Shown in pieces: positions 24,530-36,103 of a DNA stretch of 64,000 nt. Position 1 is the first letter of the stretch. Each line of letters begins with the position of its first letter. A program made the position numbers and the translations under genes. The stretch is from Lotus japonicus. Taxonomy: Eukaryota; Streptophyta; Magnoliopsida; Fabales; Fabaceae. The notes below the pieces were generated by a model that did no database searches, was not told where the DNA came from, and saw only the letters and a list, made by a program, of their open reading frames with translations. Location: contig NC_080043.1 of NCBI RefSeq assembly GCF_012489685.1, positions 30,846,743 through 30,910,742 on the forward strand. Reading direction: 5' to 3'.

Positions 24530-25124
24530 AATTCTGATTGGTTCAAAGGAGGGGAGGGATTTTAATGGAGGGGAGGGGAGAGATTTTAATACTTATTACG
24601 TTTGGTTCATAGGAGGGGAGGGGAGGGAAAATTACTTATTTTTATTTGGTTCATGAGGGAGGGAAGAGATTTTATAATTAAAACTACTTTTATACCCTTT
24701 TATATATTTACTTAAATTTAACAACACAATATAACATCCTTCTTCATCAATAATTATTCTGCATAATTTTAAGCCTTCAACACAACATTACAAACCAGAA
24801 TTGGACAAAGCTCTTCAAGCTAAGAATTTAAAGGAACAAAATGATAATCCAATATGTGCATTTCCATGATCTGTTGCTCCCACCTTATATATGATTTTTA
24901 AAGACCAAACAACCAACCAACCTGTATCATTCACGCAACTAAAAACCAATTAGAAAATCACCTTTATAATGCAGCAATTGGAAAAGAAGCTTGAAGTTAA
25001 CATGATTTCACATGTTATATACCACACCCAATTCTATGTGAAGAAACATACTCAAAAAGCAACCTGCACCATAACACTCAAGTCCCCCAATTCAAAACCC
25101 GTAACAGTCTCCTTCCAAACCAAA
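24530..25124. repeat. Left flank of Gypsy-A with repeated ggttcaaaggaggggaggg motif
   Basis: Three diverged copies of a ggttca-aggaggggaggg-aatt(tt) motif lie at about 24540, 24610 and 24645. An inverted counterpart (read on minus: tttggttggaggag...ggaggggagggg) is at about 62485-62515 beyond the other side of Gypsy-A. Together they suggest that Gypsy-A landed in an older, roughly 1-kb inverted-repeat DNA element. No coding region. Confidence 0.4.
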
Positions 25125-25782
25125 TGATCACGGTGACCAAGCTACTCGGAGAGAGGGAGTAGCGGAGAGAAGCGGGGGAGATGGTGAGCCGGTGAGCTGG
25201 ACGATCCCGGGAGGGACTCCTGCAAAGGACTCCGATGCCAAAGTAAGTAAGAGTATGAGGAATGGATGTGATGAAGTGAAGAGAATCAATTACCTTGGTG
25301 TAGGGAAGGAGCCTCCTTTATATACACGTAGAGATATTAGGGTTAGAGCCATGCAACGTCATGCATGGCTCGTACTGGTGGGTTCCGGGCCGTTGGATCC
25401 TCTGCTCTCCCTGCTGCAAACAGTGATCTAACGGCCCAGGGTTTCTTAGGATATGCACCCAACCACCCTAGTTCCGTAGGGTGGTTGGCCTAGGTCAACC
25501 CCTAGGTAGGGTCCCGTACGGTTGGACGGTCCCGGTGGTTTGTTTCGGAGAGGGCACCGTCCCTTGTAGTGGTCGTTCTGTAGGCGATCGGTCCCCCTCG
25601 TTATCCTAGGGTATGGCGCCCCAGACGGGTGTTCGTCCCCACCAGGTGAGCGCCCCGGACCCAGCCGGGGTCTCAGTCAGTTGGTCTAGGGCGGCATCCG
25701 TCCTGTTCGTCCGTGCTAGGGGGCTTCCGGAGCGTGTCCTGGTTCTTGCCCTGGTCGTCCGTGCTTGGGGCTTCCCAGAACA
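25125..25782 (-). repeat. Gypsy-A 3' LTR
   Basis: 658 bp, bounded by the CCAAA duplication on the left. A TATA-like gtatataaag on the minus strand (25317-25326) marks the probable promoter unit. The internal side continues, read on minus, as ctgggggactac directly before TGTTCT, the polypurine tract. Confidence 0.9.
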
Positions 25783-25945
25783 GTAGTCCCCCAGCTCTGG
25801 TCCACTGTCTCAGTGGAGCATGAGATTACGAGTGGCACCCCCAGGGAGGGGTTTCCGGGCAGCGTTTTATTGCCTCGGTAGTCAGCGATCGGGCCTCACC
25901 AGAACAGTAGTCCCCCAGTTCTGGCCCACTGTATTAGTGGGGCAT
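25783..25945 (-). promoter_or_regulatory. Gypsy-A polypurine tract region, duplicated
   Basis: Read on minus, ctgggggactac abuts the LTR start TGTTCT. The junction ccagaacagtagtccccca occurs at 25775 and again 124 bp further inside at 25899, so the tract plus the first LTR bases are present twice. Confidence 0.6.
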
Positions 25946-26430
25946 GAGCTTGAGGATGGCGGCCCGCTGGGTCGCTTTCTGCGTTTCGTCGGACGAGCCG
26001 ATTCTACAGACGAACAGACCCGTGCCTACCCAGACGGTCTGGTGTTTTCAGATGAACGTGTTCGCACTTATCCGGACGAGCGTGTTCTTGTCTCCTTGAA
26101 CGACTCGTTGTTGCAACTGGACGAATCCGCATTTCTATGGATGAGCGTTTTTTTGCCTTTCTGGACGAACTGGAGTTGGGGACGAGCGAACGCTTACCGT
26201 GTCGGGAGTGGCCGGGTGGCTTCGAATTTCAAACGGCAGGAAATAGTAAAGTGAAAAGACGTTTTGCAGGTGCAATTAATGCACCTGAAAAGGCATGGCA
26301 CGCGTCACACCGTTTCGTTTCCCTTTGGTGACGTGGAGAGTGCAGATTGGAGGGGTTTTTCCCGCTTCCCCTAACATCATCATGAGAATCGTAGGGTTTG
26401 GTGAAACGTCGTTTCCCTTTCCCCAGTCTT

Positions 26431-26440
26431 CCTATAAAAG
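26431..26440 (+). promoter_or_regulatory. TATA box of the Gypsy-A antisense gene
   Basis: cctataaaag on the plus strand, about 180 bp before a good donor (ct|gtaagt at 26613) and 430 bp before the ATG at 26862. The same cctataaaa lies at the matching place in Gypsy-B (32176). Confidence 0.55.
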
Positions 26441-26861
26441 GGAAAAAGGAAGAATTCATTTGTGCTTTTTCGCATCCTGAATCCTCTTTCTCTCCGATTA
26501 AAAGTTCCAAGCTTTCCTCCGTCAGACGTTATTCTCGCGTCGGTCGTCCTTAATCGCACGGTGGTCGTTCTCCCCACGCTTCAACCGTCCTTCGTTTTTA
26601 CCTCACTTTCCTGTAAGTTTCCTTCGCTCTCTCCCTTTTTCCTTTCGTTCCTTCTTCCTTCCATCTTCTAGGGAGAAGTTCTAAGTTGTGGAGTGGTCTC
26701 CTCCCCCCGTGCGGCGGCGGGATTGTCTATGGACCGTCCGGCCGGTGCAGAGTTTGCTTTCCCTGCCGGGGACAAAGGTGGATCCTGGCGGGTTTCCCCT
26801 TTGAGTCGTTTTCAATTAGTTTAGATATTGATACGACGTTTTTCCTTGCGCAGGTTTTGGT

Positions 26862-29017
26862 ATGGCCGGTGCCCAGAAGAAAAAAGGTAAAGCCACCGGA
26901 GAGAGTTCTAAGCCGAAGTCTGGCAAGGACGCTCCGAAACGGAAGAAGATCGACCGGGTAAAGGACCCCCATTTAACGGGGGACATGAAAGTGCTAGACG
27001 ATTGGTGCCGGGAGATTTTGAAGACCGAGTCCTGTTACGCAAACGAAGACAAGGGGAACTTCCGAAAAGCAGTATTATCTTTCTCAGACGCAGATCAGTC
27101 CCGATCATGACGTCTACGCCCCTGGGGCCACTAGAGGTTCCCTCAAACCCCTCCCTTCGGCATCTATATGCACATTTATACGATGAAGAAGGTGAAGGTG
27201 CGGATGCCGTTCACCGACTACAAGGTCGATGTGCTGCGTCACATGATGGTGGCTCCTTCCCAGCTTCACCCGTGCGGATAGGGTTTTGTGCGCGGCTACG
27301 AGGTCGCGTGTGCTCTCTTCGGGCGGAAGCCCTCCCTTCCTTTATTCTTTCATATTTTCGCGGTCGCCCACCCCCAAGGGCATGGGGGTTACGGAATGGT
27401 GACCTTGAGGACGACGCATCCGGTCTTCAAGGCCTTTGCGGATTCCTACAAGGATTTCAAGGACCAGTTTTTCCGGGTGGCACCGACCTCGCCCCCTCCC
27501 TTTTGGTGGTTCGAGGAAGGTCCGAGCGGCGGAATGCGACCACGTTTCCCGTTGGCTTGGAATGTTGGTCACTATAAGGAGAAAGTGCCATCGTTCAGCT
27601 TTACGGACGAGGGTGCCTTGTCGGAGGCCGATTTGGCCTTCAAACGTTTGTTGACGGGTGTCATCCGTTACGTTATGGAGGGTGAAAAGAAAGTCCTAGT
27701 TCGTCCCATACGGTGTTATAATTTGTGTTCCTTCAGCGTCCGGAGGAACGCTACGATGTTGCGTAAGTTATGATTTTATTGTTTTTTTTTTTATTATTTC
27801 GCTTGCTTACAAACTTCCTTTGTGTTCGTGCAGGAGTTATGGCAGATATCGACCAGGACTTGCTGGCAGCACTGCAGGTTGTCGACGAGGAGTCTATGGA
27901 TGAGGAGGGTGACCAGGGGAACGAGGTTCCCGGATACGAACCGCAAGTAGAGGGGCAGGAAGAGGAAGCTCAGCCGGCCCCCGACCTTGAGCATCCGGAG
28001 GGGACTGTCAAAGGAGGGCCGGAGGGAGCTATGAACGACCCGACGAAGGCCTTGACGGGAGATGTTCAAGGCGCTGGTTCCCCCCCAAAAGGTTCCGCTT
28101 CGGGGAACCGAGGTTCTGTTCCCGTTCGTAAGGAGGGCGGCTCGTCTAACGAAGGCGAGGCGGTTCCGGACCCGGCCACCAAGAGGCGCCGCGTGGAGCT
28201 CGACCGACCAATCCTTCAAGACGATGGTCAGAGCTTTAATGCTGAATGGGTGGAGCCGGTTAGCGTGGTGGCCCCTCGGAGGGTTATCTCGATGTGGGGT
28301 CCTAGGGCGGCCAATAGCGAGGAGCATCTGGAGCAGATCGGCGATCTGTTGCTTACCGAGAGCGACCAGAAGTACTTGGGTGATCAAGATCCCTACAGTT
28401 CCTGAACTATGCCCTGCGGGGTTGGCTCAAGATTGCTTTCGCCGTTCGTTACCCCCAGCTATCGGCCCTGCCCGAATTGGAAGACCTTAGAGCGAAGAAG
28501 GAGGAGGACAGCCGGTTGATAGCGGCCATGAATGGGGTGCTCCATGATCGAGGAGCTGAGCAAAGTGCTGGATATTGCGAAGGCTGAGAATAAGCAGCTG
28601 AAGACGAAGGTGCTGGCCGGGGATGCCGCTCTTAAGGACTTAGGGGATAAGCTGAAACTAGACGAAGAGGGGGCTGTGACCGGGGCCGCTCAGTTGAAGA
28701 AGGTCGAGGAAGAGTTGGTAGGGGAGAAGGCTGCCCGTTTGCTGGAGTTTGAGCAGATTGCTACCTTGAAGAAAGAGAAGGGTGAGCTTGAAGCCATGGT
28801 CTCCGCGTTGGAGGCTGACATCAAAAAGCTGGGGGTCACCATAGCGAAGATCAACAAGGCTTCTTTCAAGAATGCGGTGAGCCAGCTTTCGGTCGTCAAT
28901 CCGGGCTTGAATGTTGGACCGGTCGGGTACAGGAAGGTTGTTTCGGGTGGAAAGATTGGGACTGTTGACACCAAGGGCAACTTTACCCCGACCTATCCTC
29001 CGGAAGGAGCTCCCTGA
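26862..29017 (+). pseudogene. Gypsy-A antisense gene (Tat aORF), decayed
   Basis: Plus-strand gene opposite to gag-pol. A 5'UTR intron (26613-26853, gtaagt...gcgcag) precedes the ATG at 26862, which opens a lysine-rich N-terminus (KKKGKATGESSKPKSGKD). Frameshifts near 27050-27290 break exon 1. Its later part (27288-27762) reads RGYEVACALFGRKPSLPLFF and VAHPQGHGGYG, the conserved core of the proteins that Pfam calls putative gypsy-type transposon. Intron 27763-27833 (gtaagt...gtgcag) joins in phase 1 to exon 2 (27834 on, VMADIDQDLLAAL), which is acidic and breaks at 28405. A coiled-coil C-terminal part continues at 28532-29017. The function of this family is unknown. Confidence 0.7.
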
Positions 29018-29185
29018 GCGGAAGTTGATATCATCTTGCTGTTTTTACTTTTCTTTCTAAGTGTTTTGTTTCTTGATTGTAATAGTTTTTGGACCATTGT
29101 AATAGTTTTTCTTTTAAGTAACCATTCTTGGAATGTTATGAACTTTTCAGTTTATTCGTGTTTCGTAATCATGTAGTTCGTCTCG

Positions 29186-29335
29186 TGTGCCCGGTCGGGT
29201 CTTTTTAATTAACGTGCCCGGTGGGTCTTTTATTGATGCGCCCGGTGGGTCTTTTAAATTAACGTGCCCGGTAGGTCTTTTAATTAATATGCCCGGTGGG
29301 CTTTTAATTAATGTGCCTGGCGGGTCTTTAATCGT
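29186..29335. repeat. Minisatellite in the Gypsy-A untranslated region
   Basis: About six tandem units of 24-28 bp with the core gtgcccggtgggtctttt-aattaa. They lie between the antisense gene and the pol end. Tandem repeats at this place are common in Tat elements. Confidence 0.75.
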
Positions 29336-29519
29336 AGTTGTTCGAGTTCTGTTGTGCTCGTAAGCAAGGTATTTAACAAAACATTCCTTCTTGTATGTTC
29401 ATTCCAAAGCATAAGGTTTCCCTTTTCGTACAAGAGGAAGGATGGGCAAAAAACCCTTGATTCGAACTAACAGAAAAGTTAAAAACAGCAAAAGGTACTC
29501 TGAAGTACTTAAACGGTTG

Positions 29520-30535
29520 AGAGGCTTCTGACAGTCGGTTCAGGCTAGCTGTAGCAGCGATTGAGGTTGGTCGCGTTCCAAGTGCGCGTGATTTCCTCCC
29601 CGGAAAGCGTTTTTAGCTTGTATGCTCCTGTGCCGGTTGCTTTAGTGACTCGGTATGGACCTTCCCAGTTGGCAGCTAGCTTTCCCTTTTCGGTCGAGCG
29701 GGCTCCAATAATGGCCTTGCGAAGAACCAAGTCCCCCAGCCTGAATGCCCGGGTGACGACCTTCTTATTGTAGCGTATGGTTGCGTGCTGCTTGGCAATT
29801 AGTTCCCTGTAATTATCAATTGCTCTTCTCTCTTCGAGAAGGTCGAGGTCCTCCCCGATAAGCTGGTCGTTTACCGTTGGGTCGTAACCCAAGCTGCGAG
29901 CGCTCGGCTCTCCTATTTCCGCCGGAATGACCGCCTCAGTCCCGAACGTCAGGCGAAAAGGGCTCTCCCCAGTAGTGGAGTGTGGGGTGGTGCGGTATGC
30001 CCACAGGACGTGGTCGAGCTACTCTGCCCAGTTTCCCTTAGCGTCGTCCAGCCTCTTCCTGAAGCCCCCTAACAATGACTCGGTTTGCGGCTTCTGCTTG
30101 CCTGTTCGTCTGGGGGTGCTCAACTGAAGTGAAGCGTTGCTTGATGTGTAGCCCACTTACCAATTCCCTGAATCCTTTAGAGGTAAATTGGGTGCCATTG
30201 TCGGTAATCAGGACCCTAGGCACCCCAAATCTGCTGATAACGTTTCGGTAAAAGAAGCGTTGGATGCGGGCGGAGGTGATTGTGGCGAGGGGCTCTGCCT
30301 CAATCCACTTGGTGAAGTAGTCCACTGCGACTACTAAGTGCTTCAGTTGTCCAGGAGCGGTGTCGAAGGGTCCTAGGAGGTCCATCCCCCATTGGTGGAA
30401 AGGCCAAGGCGAGACCCGAGACGAGAGGCATTCAGGGGGGGCAGGCGGAGGTCGGCATGCCTTTGACACAGGTCACACTGCTTGACGTGCTCGGTCGCAT
30501 CCTTCTCTAGTGTGGGCCAGAAGTAGCCGGCTCAG
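29520..30535 (-). pseudogene. Gypsy-A integrase
   Basis: Minus-strand ORF 30469-30038 shows the DDE core: WGMDLLGPF (first Asp), ITDNGTQF (second Asp) and VEHPQTNRQAEAANRV (Glu). The C-terminal part follows in a different frame at 29892-29545 with LGDLVLRKA, NWEGPYRV and GAYKL, the usual end of plant gypsy integrases. The frame change near 30030 and the loss of a continuous join to the RNase H make it non-functional. Confidence 0.85.
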
Positions 30536-31230
30536 AGTACCTTCCTTGCCAGCGATCGTCCTCCAGGGTGATGTCCACACCTACCCTCATGGATCTCTAC
30601 GAGGACGTAGTCTGCTCGCTCCTTTGATAGGCATTTGAGGAGTGGGGTAGAGAACCCTCTCTTAAAGAGGTCATCGTTGATGATGGTGTACCAAGACGCG
30701 CACCTAGTTAGCTTCTTGGCCTCAGGTCTACTAGGTGGTAGCCAGCCCGTTGTGAGGTACTTGATGATAGGGGCCCTCCAGTCCTCGTCCGTGCTGATGC
30801 TCATGGTGGGGTGTTCAGTCGGACGATTGGGATCTGCGACGTAAGGTAGGGCCAACGTTCCTTGAATAACTGTCTCGTTCAGTCCGGGTTTCCCGGTGCT
30901 TGCTAGCTTGGCCAAGGTGTCAGCTCGGTCGTTCTGAGTTCTTGGGACATGGCGGAACTCCACCTTCCTAAACGTCGTAGCGAGCCACTTCAGGTGTGAG
31001 AGGTACTGCTCCAGAATGGGATCCTTGGCTTGGGCCTCGTCGTTGGCCTGGGAGACCACCAGAAGGGAATCACAGCAGACGAGTATGTCCTTCGCTCCCA
31101 GGTCCCAAGCAGTTACTAAGCCAGCTATGCAGGCCTCGTATTCGGCTTGGTTGTTGGTGGTTGGGAAATTGAACCGCAGTGACTGTTCCACTACTATCCC
31201 CGTATTGCTTTGGAGGACGATCCCAGCACC
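30532..31230 (-). pseudogene. Gypsy-A RNase H, C-terminal part, cut by Gypsy-B
   Basis: Minus-strand frame reads NRGGAGIVLQSNTG at 31230, then FPTTNNQAEYEACIAGL (Glu), VCCDSLLVV (Asp) and RTQNDRADTLAKLAS (Asp). This is the archaeal-type RNase H that Tat elements carry as a second RNase H before integrase. The domain's first catalytic Asp (IHVDDSSN) lies on the far side of Gypsy-B at about 46605-46625. A single ACCCC duplication separates the two parts. Confidence 0.85.
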
Positions 31231-31235
31231 ACCCC

Positions 31236-31520
31236 TGTTCTGGTAATGAACATTGAAGGAAGGGATAGTACCTAGAGAGTGGAAGAATGTGCTAGAGAGA
31301 GAAAGAGAATGAGAGAGAGAGTGTGCTGAATTTCATGTGCTATTTTATAAAATGAGCCAAAAGTCCCTTACAATTGGTATCTACCTCCTATTTATAGAGC
31401 TTGGGCACTACCTATTGGGCCAATTGGGCCTCTGAATTTGAGGCCCAACTTAAGGCCAGGCTCTCGCCCTTGGGCGGGCCGAACCCTGGGCGTCGCCCCT
31501 CTAGGGGCTCGCCCAGTCCA
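31236..31520 (-). repeat. Gypsy-B 3' LTR
   Basis: 285 bp; TATA-like ctataaata on the minus strand at about 31391-31399. Beyond its right border, read on minus, cttgtggactag precedes TGGACT and is the probable polypurine tract. Confidence 0.9.
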
Positions 31521-32175
31521 CTAGTCCACAAGACACCAAGCTCGAAGTATGAGAGCTAAGTGTGTCTTTTAAATGCTTTTACATGCATCTTATGGTGTGC
31601 TGGAATCTAAGCTGCCAACATGGCTTGAGGAAAAAAAGAAGAAAACTACGTCGCCAACATGGCGTAAGCGAAAGGAAACAAGCATCTTTAGTCGCCCAGT
31701 CCACTGGTCTTGGCGAGCAACCCAAACCGGCAAGTCCACAAGTCCACAAGCGGCGGGAACGATCGCTTTGTACTGACGATTAGTTGGAGTAGGCGAGCGT
31801 CTTTCGTCGGCGAGCTAGGTGACAGGTGTTAGTCATGTACTGATCATCCATGTGTTGGCTGGCGATGCCCTTTGGCCGGCGGCTAAACTTCATTGGCAAC
31901 ACCATTTGTTAGGCGATGGCATTTAGTCTTCATGGTGGCGAGGCCTTTCGCGCTTTCCCTTGTTTCAAAAACCTTTCAAATCTCTAACTGCTCCATGTGA
32001 TACGTCAGTTACGTCAGTTTCCCCCTTTCTCCACAACCGTCACCTCACTCCTCATAACTGTCCAATCATGCGCAGTAACTCCTCATCACACGCGTCCCAC
32101 TTCCCAAAAGCCATAATGACCTCCAACCTTCCACACGCGTCTGACACGCGTCACCCTTCCAACTTCCCCCCTTTG

Positions 32176-32185
32176 CCTATAAAAA
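32176..32185 (+). promoter_or_regulatory. TATA box of the Gypsy-B antisense gene
   Basis: cctataaaaa on the plus strand, about 148 bp before the 5'UTR donor ccg|gtgagt (32324) and 221 bp before the ATG at 32397. Confidence 0.6.
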
Positions 32186-32396
32186 CCCTTCTTCCCTACA
32201 ATCATCCCTTTCCGAGACCTCTCTTTACTTCTCTTATCGCTTACCAAGCTCCCTCTTCCAACTTCCGCTCTGGTGCCGTCGCCTTTCACCCCTTCCGCTA
32301 CCCACTCTTCACATCCTTACCCGGTGAGTCCTCGTTCCCTTATCTCTGCATCTTATCTCTACTCGTCTTTTCCTTTTCCTCTTTTAATTGTCAAAG

Positions 32397-35075
32397 ATGG
32401 CCTCAAACTCTAACTCCCTTAATCACACCTCTTCTTCTCCTGGGAGCGACCCTGACTCTACCGCAGCCGGCGGCCTCCGTTTAGAGGTCCCGGAGATTCC
32501 CCATTACCGATTGAGAACTTTCGAGACCCTGCCCCTTCCCGTCCAGAGAGCACCCTCCCACGAAGCTATAGACCAACCCTCCGTTTTCCAGGATAGGGAG
32601 CTTATTGTGGAACTCGTGAGTAACCTTGGCGGTTTGTCTGACGATGATGAAATAAATGACAAACTCAGGATTTGGCCCTGCAGCGCTGAGGACCGCCCCT
32701 GGCTTCATAGGATCGATGGCGACGTGAAGAGATCTCATTTTTTCTTTGCATATGAGTATATGTTTGGCGAGCTTCGAGTTAGGCTTCCCTTTTCGCCCTT
32801 CGTTCAAACCGTTCTCCGTGATATCAACGCGGCTCCTTGTCAACTCCACCCCAACGCCTGGGCCTTCATCCGGTGCTTTGAAATCTTGTGTGCCGCTGTT
32901 GGCACCGCCCCATCTCCCACCAGCTTCTTCTACCTCTACGATGTTGACTCCAAGTCCATCAAAAATAGAGGATGGATCTCTTTAAAGGCCCGAGCCGGCC
33001 GTAAGTGCTTGAACCCTCATAAGAGTAACGCAAAGTCCTCCTTTGCCCGGAGATACTTCTGCGTGGCGGTTCACCCCGTCTATCCTGAGGCCTTCACCCT
33101 TAGGGATGGGACTGCCCTTTTTCCCCTCTACTGGACGGAGAAGCCCAATGGGATTACCGATCCTTCAGAAGAATCTTTGTCTGTCAACGACAAAGCCTTT
33201 TTGAATCTCCTCGCCCCGCTTCCTATCCTTGACTGCTCAACAGTCCTTGAGGGCGCTCGCCTTTCAAGGACACCCAAATACTTAGGTCACTTATAGTTTA
33301 TTTTTATCATCGCCATTTCTCTCTCGTTTTTTCATCATCATCATTTTCTTTCTTACCCCTTATGTTGCTACTGACCTTTTTTTTCATTTATTGTTGCAGA
33401 AGATATGAACTTCACCAACGCCGAGCTCCTGAAAGCCCGCGAGAGGAAAATGACCCGTTTCTCTCCAAAGTTCAACACTGAAGGCGATGGGAAAAAACGG
33501 GGCGGTGCTGAGAACCAAACCGAGGGCGCCCAAGCCCACAAGAGGAGGAAATTAGTTAAAGTCTCCTCTGTCGCCCCGGGATCTGCAGTCGCCGGCTCCT
33601 CCAACCCCAGCGCTCAACCCACCACTGCCGCTGTGTCCAAAGGCAAGAATGTTGCCAAAGCCTCCGCCAAAGCTTCCGCCGCCACGGCCACCGAGTCTGC
33701 CACTGTCACAACTCCCAATTCCGCTACCGGTGGTACAGCCACCGTTGCCGCCGCCAAGTTCACTACTGTAGGCGCCACAACCGCAACTGCTGACCAGTCA
33801 TCAACTGCCGGCACAACCACCAACACTTCTCAACCCTCAGCTGTTGAGAAGCTTGCCGCCATCAACGCCACAACCGCTGCCGCGTCTTCCAATGCTCCCG
33901 CCGGGGAGAAAGAAAGAGAAAGAGAAAAAGAAACCCCCAAGTCTCCCCCTCGCCAAGTCGCACCTCCTAGCCCGCCTCCAACGAATGATGGGTGTTCCAT
34001 GTCTCCCCCACCTCATCAAGAAGAAAGACCCTCTCCTGATGCCGCCACTACCTTTGAAGCAGCCCGGATCGAGCAAGCTCCTGGCAACAAGGGCGGCTCT
34101 TCTAGCTACTACAATATGCTTCCCAACGCCATTGAACCTTCAGAGTTCTTACTTACCGGCCTCAACCGTGACGCCATAGAAAAAGAAGTTTTGAGCCGGG
34201 GTATTAATGAGACCAAGGAGGAGACCCTTGCTTGTCTTCTATGCGCTGGGTGCATCTTCGCCCACGCGTTTGACAATTTCAACGCCGCCGCTGCTGAAAC
34301 TGAACGGTTGAGGGCTGAGAATGCCAAGCACCAAGAGGACGCCGCCGCTTGGAAGAAGCGCTTCGATAAATTGTTGGACCAAGCGGGCAAAGAAAAAGTC
34401 CAGGCCGACAAGTTGATTGGTACGGCGGGGATTAAAATCGGCGAACTGGAGGATCATCTGAAGCTGATGAGGGAAGAAGCGGATGGCCTCGATGCAAGTC
34501 TCCAAGCTTGCAAAAAGGAAAAAGACCAAGCTGAGAAGGACTTGGCCGCCAGAGGGGAGGCGCTGGCTGCTAAGGAGTCAGAGCTCGAAGTGTTGCACGC
34601 TGAACTGGAGTCAGCGAAAAAGGCGTTGGCGGAGCAGGAGGAAAAGTCTGCTGAGTCTTTAGCTTCGGCGAAGGCGGATCTGGAGGCGGTGATGCGAGCT
34701 ACTTCTGAGGAGATCAAGAAGGCGGACGAAGCTCGTGGGGCAGCCCTCGCCGCGAAAGATGCCGAAATTACTTCCCATCTTGCGAAGATCAAAGAGCTAG
34801 AGGGCGATCTGGCGGTGGAGAGAGCCAAAGCCGTTGAGGCGAGGGAGCAAGCCGCTGACATTGCCTATGACAATCGTGAGCGTGGCTTTTACCTCGCCAA
34901 GGACCAGGCTCAACACTTGTTCCCTGACTTTGACTTTAGCGCCATGGGAATAATGAAAGAAATCACTGCTGAAGGACTGGTTGGTCCTGATGATCCTCCT
35001 TTGATTGACCAACACCTCTGGACCGCAACTGAAGAAGAAGAAGAAGAAACAGGAGAAGAAGAAAGAAATAATTAA
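32397..35075 (+). CDS. Gypsy-B antisense gene (Tat aORF), open across two coding exons
   Basis: Opposite strand to gag-pol. A 5'UTR intron (32324-32396, gtgagt...caaag) ends right at the ATG. Exon 1 is 32397-33285; intron 33286-33399 (gtcact...ttgcag) is joined in phase 1; exon 2 is 33400-35075. Together they give 2565 nt, 854 aa with no stop. Exon 1 encodes a globular domain with aromatic blocks (RLPFSPFVQTVLRDI, LHPNAWAFIRCFEILC) of the putative gypsy-type transposon family. Exon 2 starts with a basic KKRGG...HKRRK stretch, then a long Ala/Thr/Ser-rich linker, and from about residue 560 a heptad-rich coiled coil (LRAENAKHQEDAAAWKKR onward) ending in an acidic tail. A basic nuclear-localisation-like patch and coiled coil suggest a nuclear protein, an inference only. 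Molecular function unknown. Confidence 0.75.
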
Positions 35076-36103
35076 TAGTGTAATTTTAATTTTTACCTAG
35101 CCTTTACCGCCCTTTGTAATGCACTTTCCTGTTATTTTCATATATATAAGTAACCTTTTCGCCATTGCTTTCGCATCGCCTTTGTATACTTTGTAAATCT
35201 CATTGAATGATTGTTAGGTTTAGGCGATTGTTGAATCATTGCTCTCGCCGTAAATCCGCAAATCGCCGCATTCTTATTGTTAAAAAATTTAAGAATGAAT
35301 TTCATAGTTAAACGCCCCGACGCACCGGAGTAATAAAATACTCAACAGCCTGAGTGACCAAGCACTCGCCTTCCACCTTATTCATTTGCCGACCTTATAT
35401 CTTGCGCTATTTTTCACGCGTCATGTGATTGAATTACGCCTAACGATTTCGTGCATTAATTTTAACTAGGGCTTGTTGCTTGGCATTTCTCCGTCAAGAC
35501 TTTAAACATTTTCCACAAAGGGATAAATGGCCTCCATTCTTGAGGGCTTTGCCCGCTCGGGGCTTACAATGCTTAGGTCCCAATGGCCATTTGGGGGTCC
35601 CAAGACTTTTGCCTAGTTAATGGCGCTCGTCGTATTCTGGCGAGACTTACCCAGCACATCGTTTACGAGACCGGCGATCACATCAGACTTTCCGGGGGGA
35701 GATTCCCAGGCGTCAAAGGCCATTTGTGGAATCGTCGCCACCTTTAGGGTTCCAGCAAGCCCCTTTGGGGATCAAGCTTGTCCCACCTAGTGATCGCCGT
35801 AATTCTTTATATCGATCGGCAATTCCGATCGTCAGGGAATCCCTGGAATCTTTGGACATGAATTTCATGAATTCTCGTTTTATTGATGGAGCGCCTCGTT
35901 AAAAAACTCCTTCCGGAGAAAAAGAGCACGCTTTTGTTATGGCAATACATTGGAGAGTTTGGAGATATTTTTAGAAAAATTGAAGATATCTAACTTTGGC
36001 GAATTCACTTTGTTCATCAGAAGTTCTTCCTTGGAGCTCCTCGCCTTTCCAGCTTTCTCGCCCACGATCAACTGTAATAATAGCGCAGGCTCAAACCGTT
36101 GAA
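35076..36103. other. Gypsy-B non-coding DNA between antisense gene and integrase end
   Basis: No ORF. gcgatcg and tcgcc motifs recur, and a polyadenylation-prone AT-rich stretch follows the antisense stop at 35076-35160. Nothing else recognised. Confidence 0.5.

Noticed and set aside
25820..26254. 144-codon ORF next to the Gypsy-A 3' LTR
   Set aside because: Overlaps the duplicated polypurine tract and non-coding leader of the antisense gene; no domain.
33614..34861. Minus-strand ORFs within the Gypsy-B antisense gene
   Set aside because: They are reverse frames of the Ala/Glu-rich exon 2 and have no domain similarity.
32397..35075. Ordinary host gene captured by a retrotransposon
   Set aside because: A relative with the same intron phase sits at the same place in the separate Tat element Gypsy-A, so it is a lineage gene of these elements rather than a recent capture.
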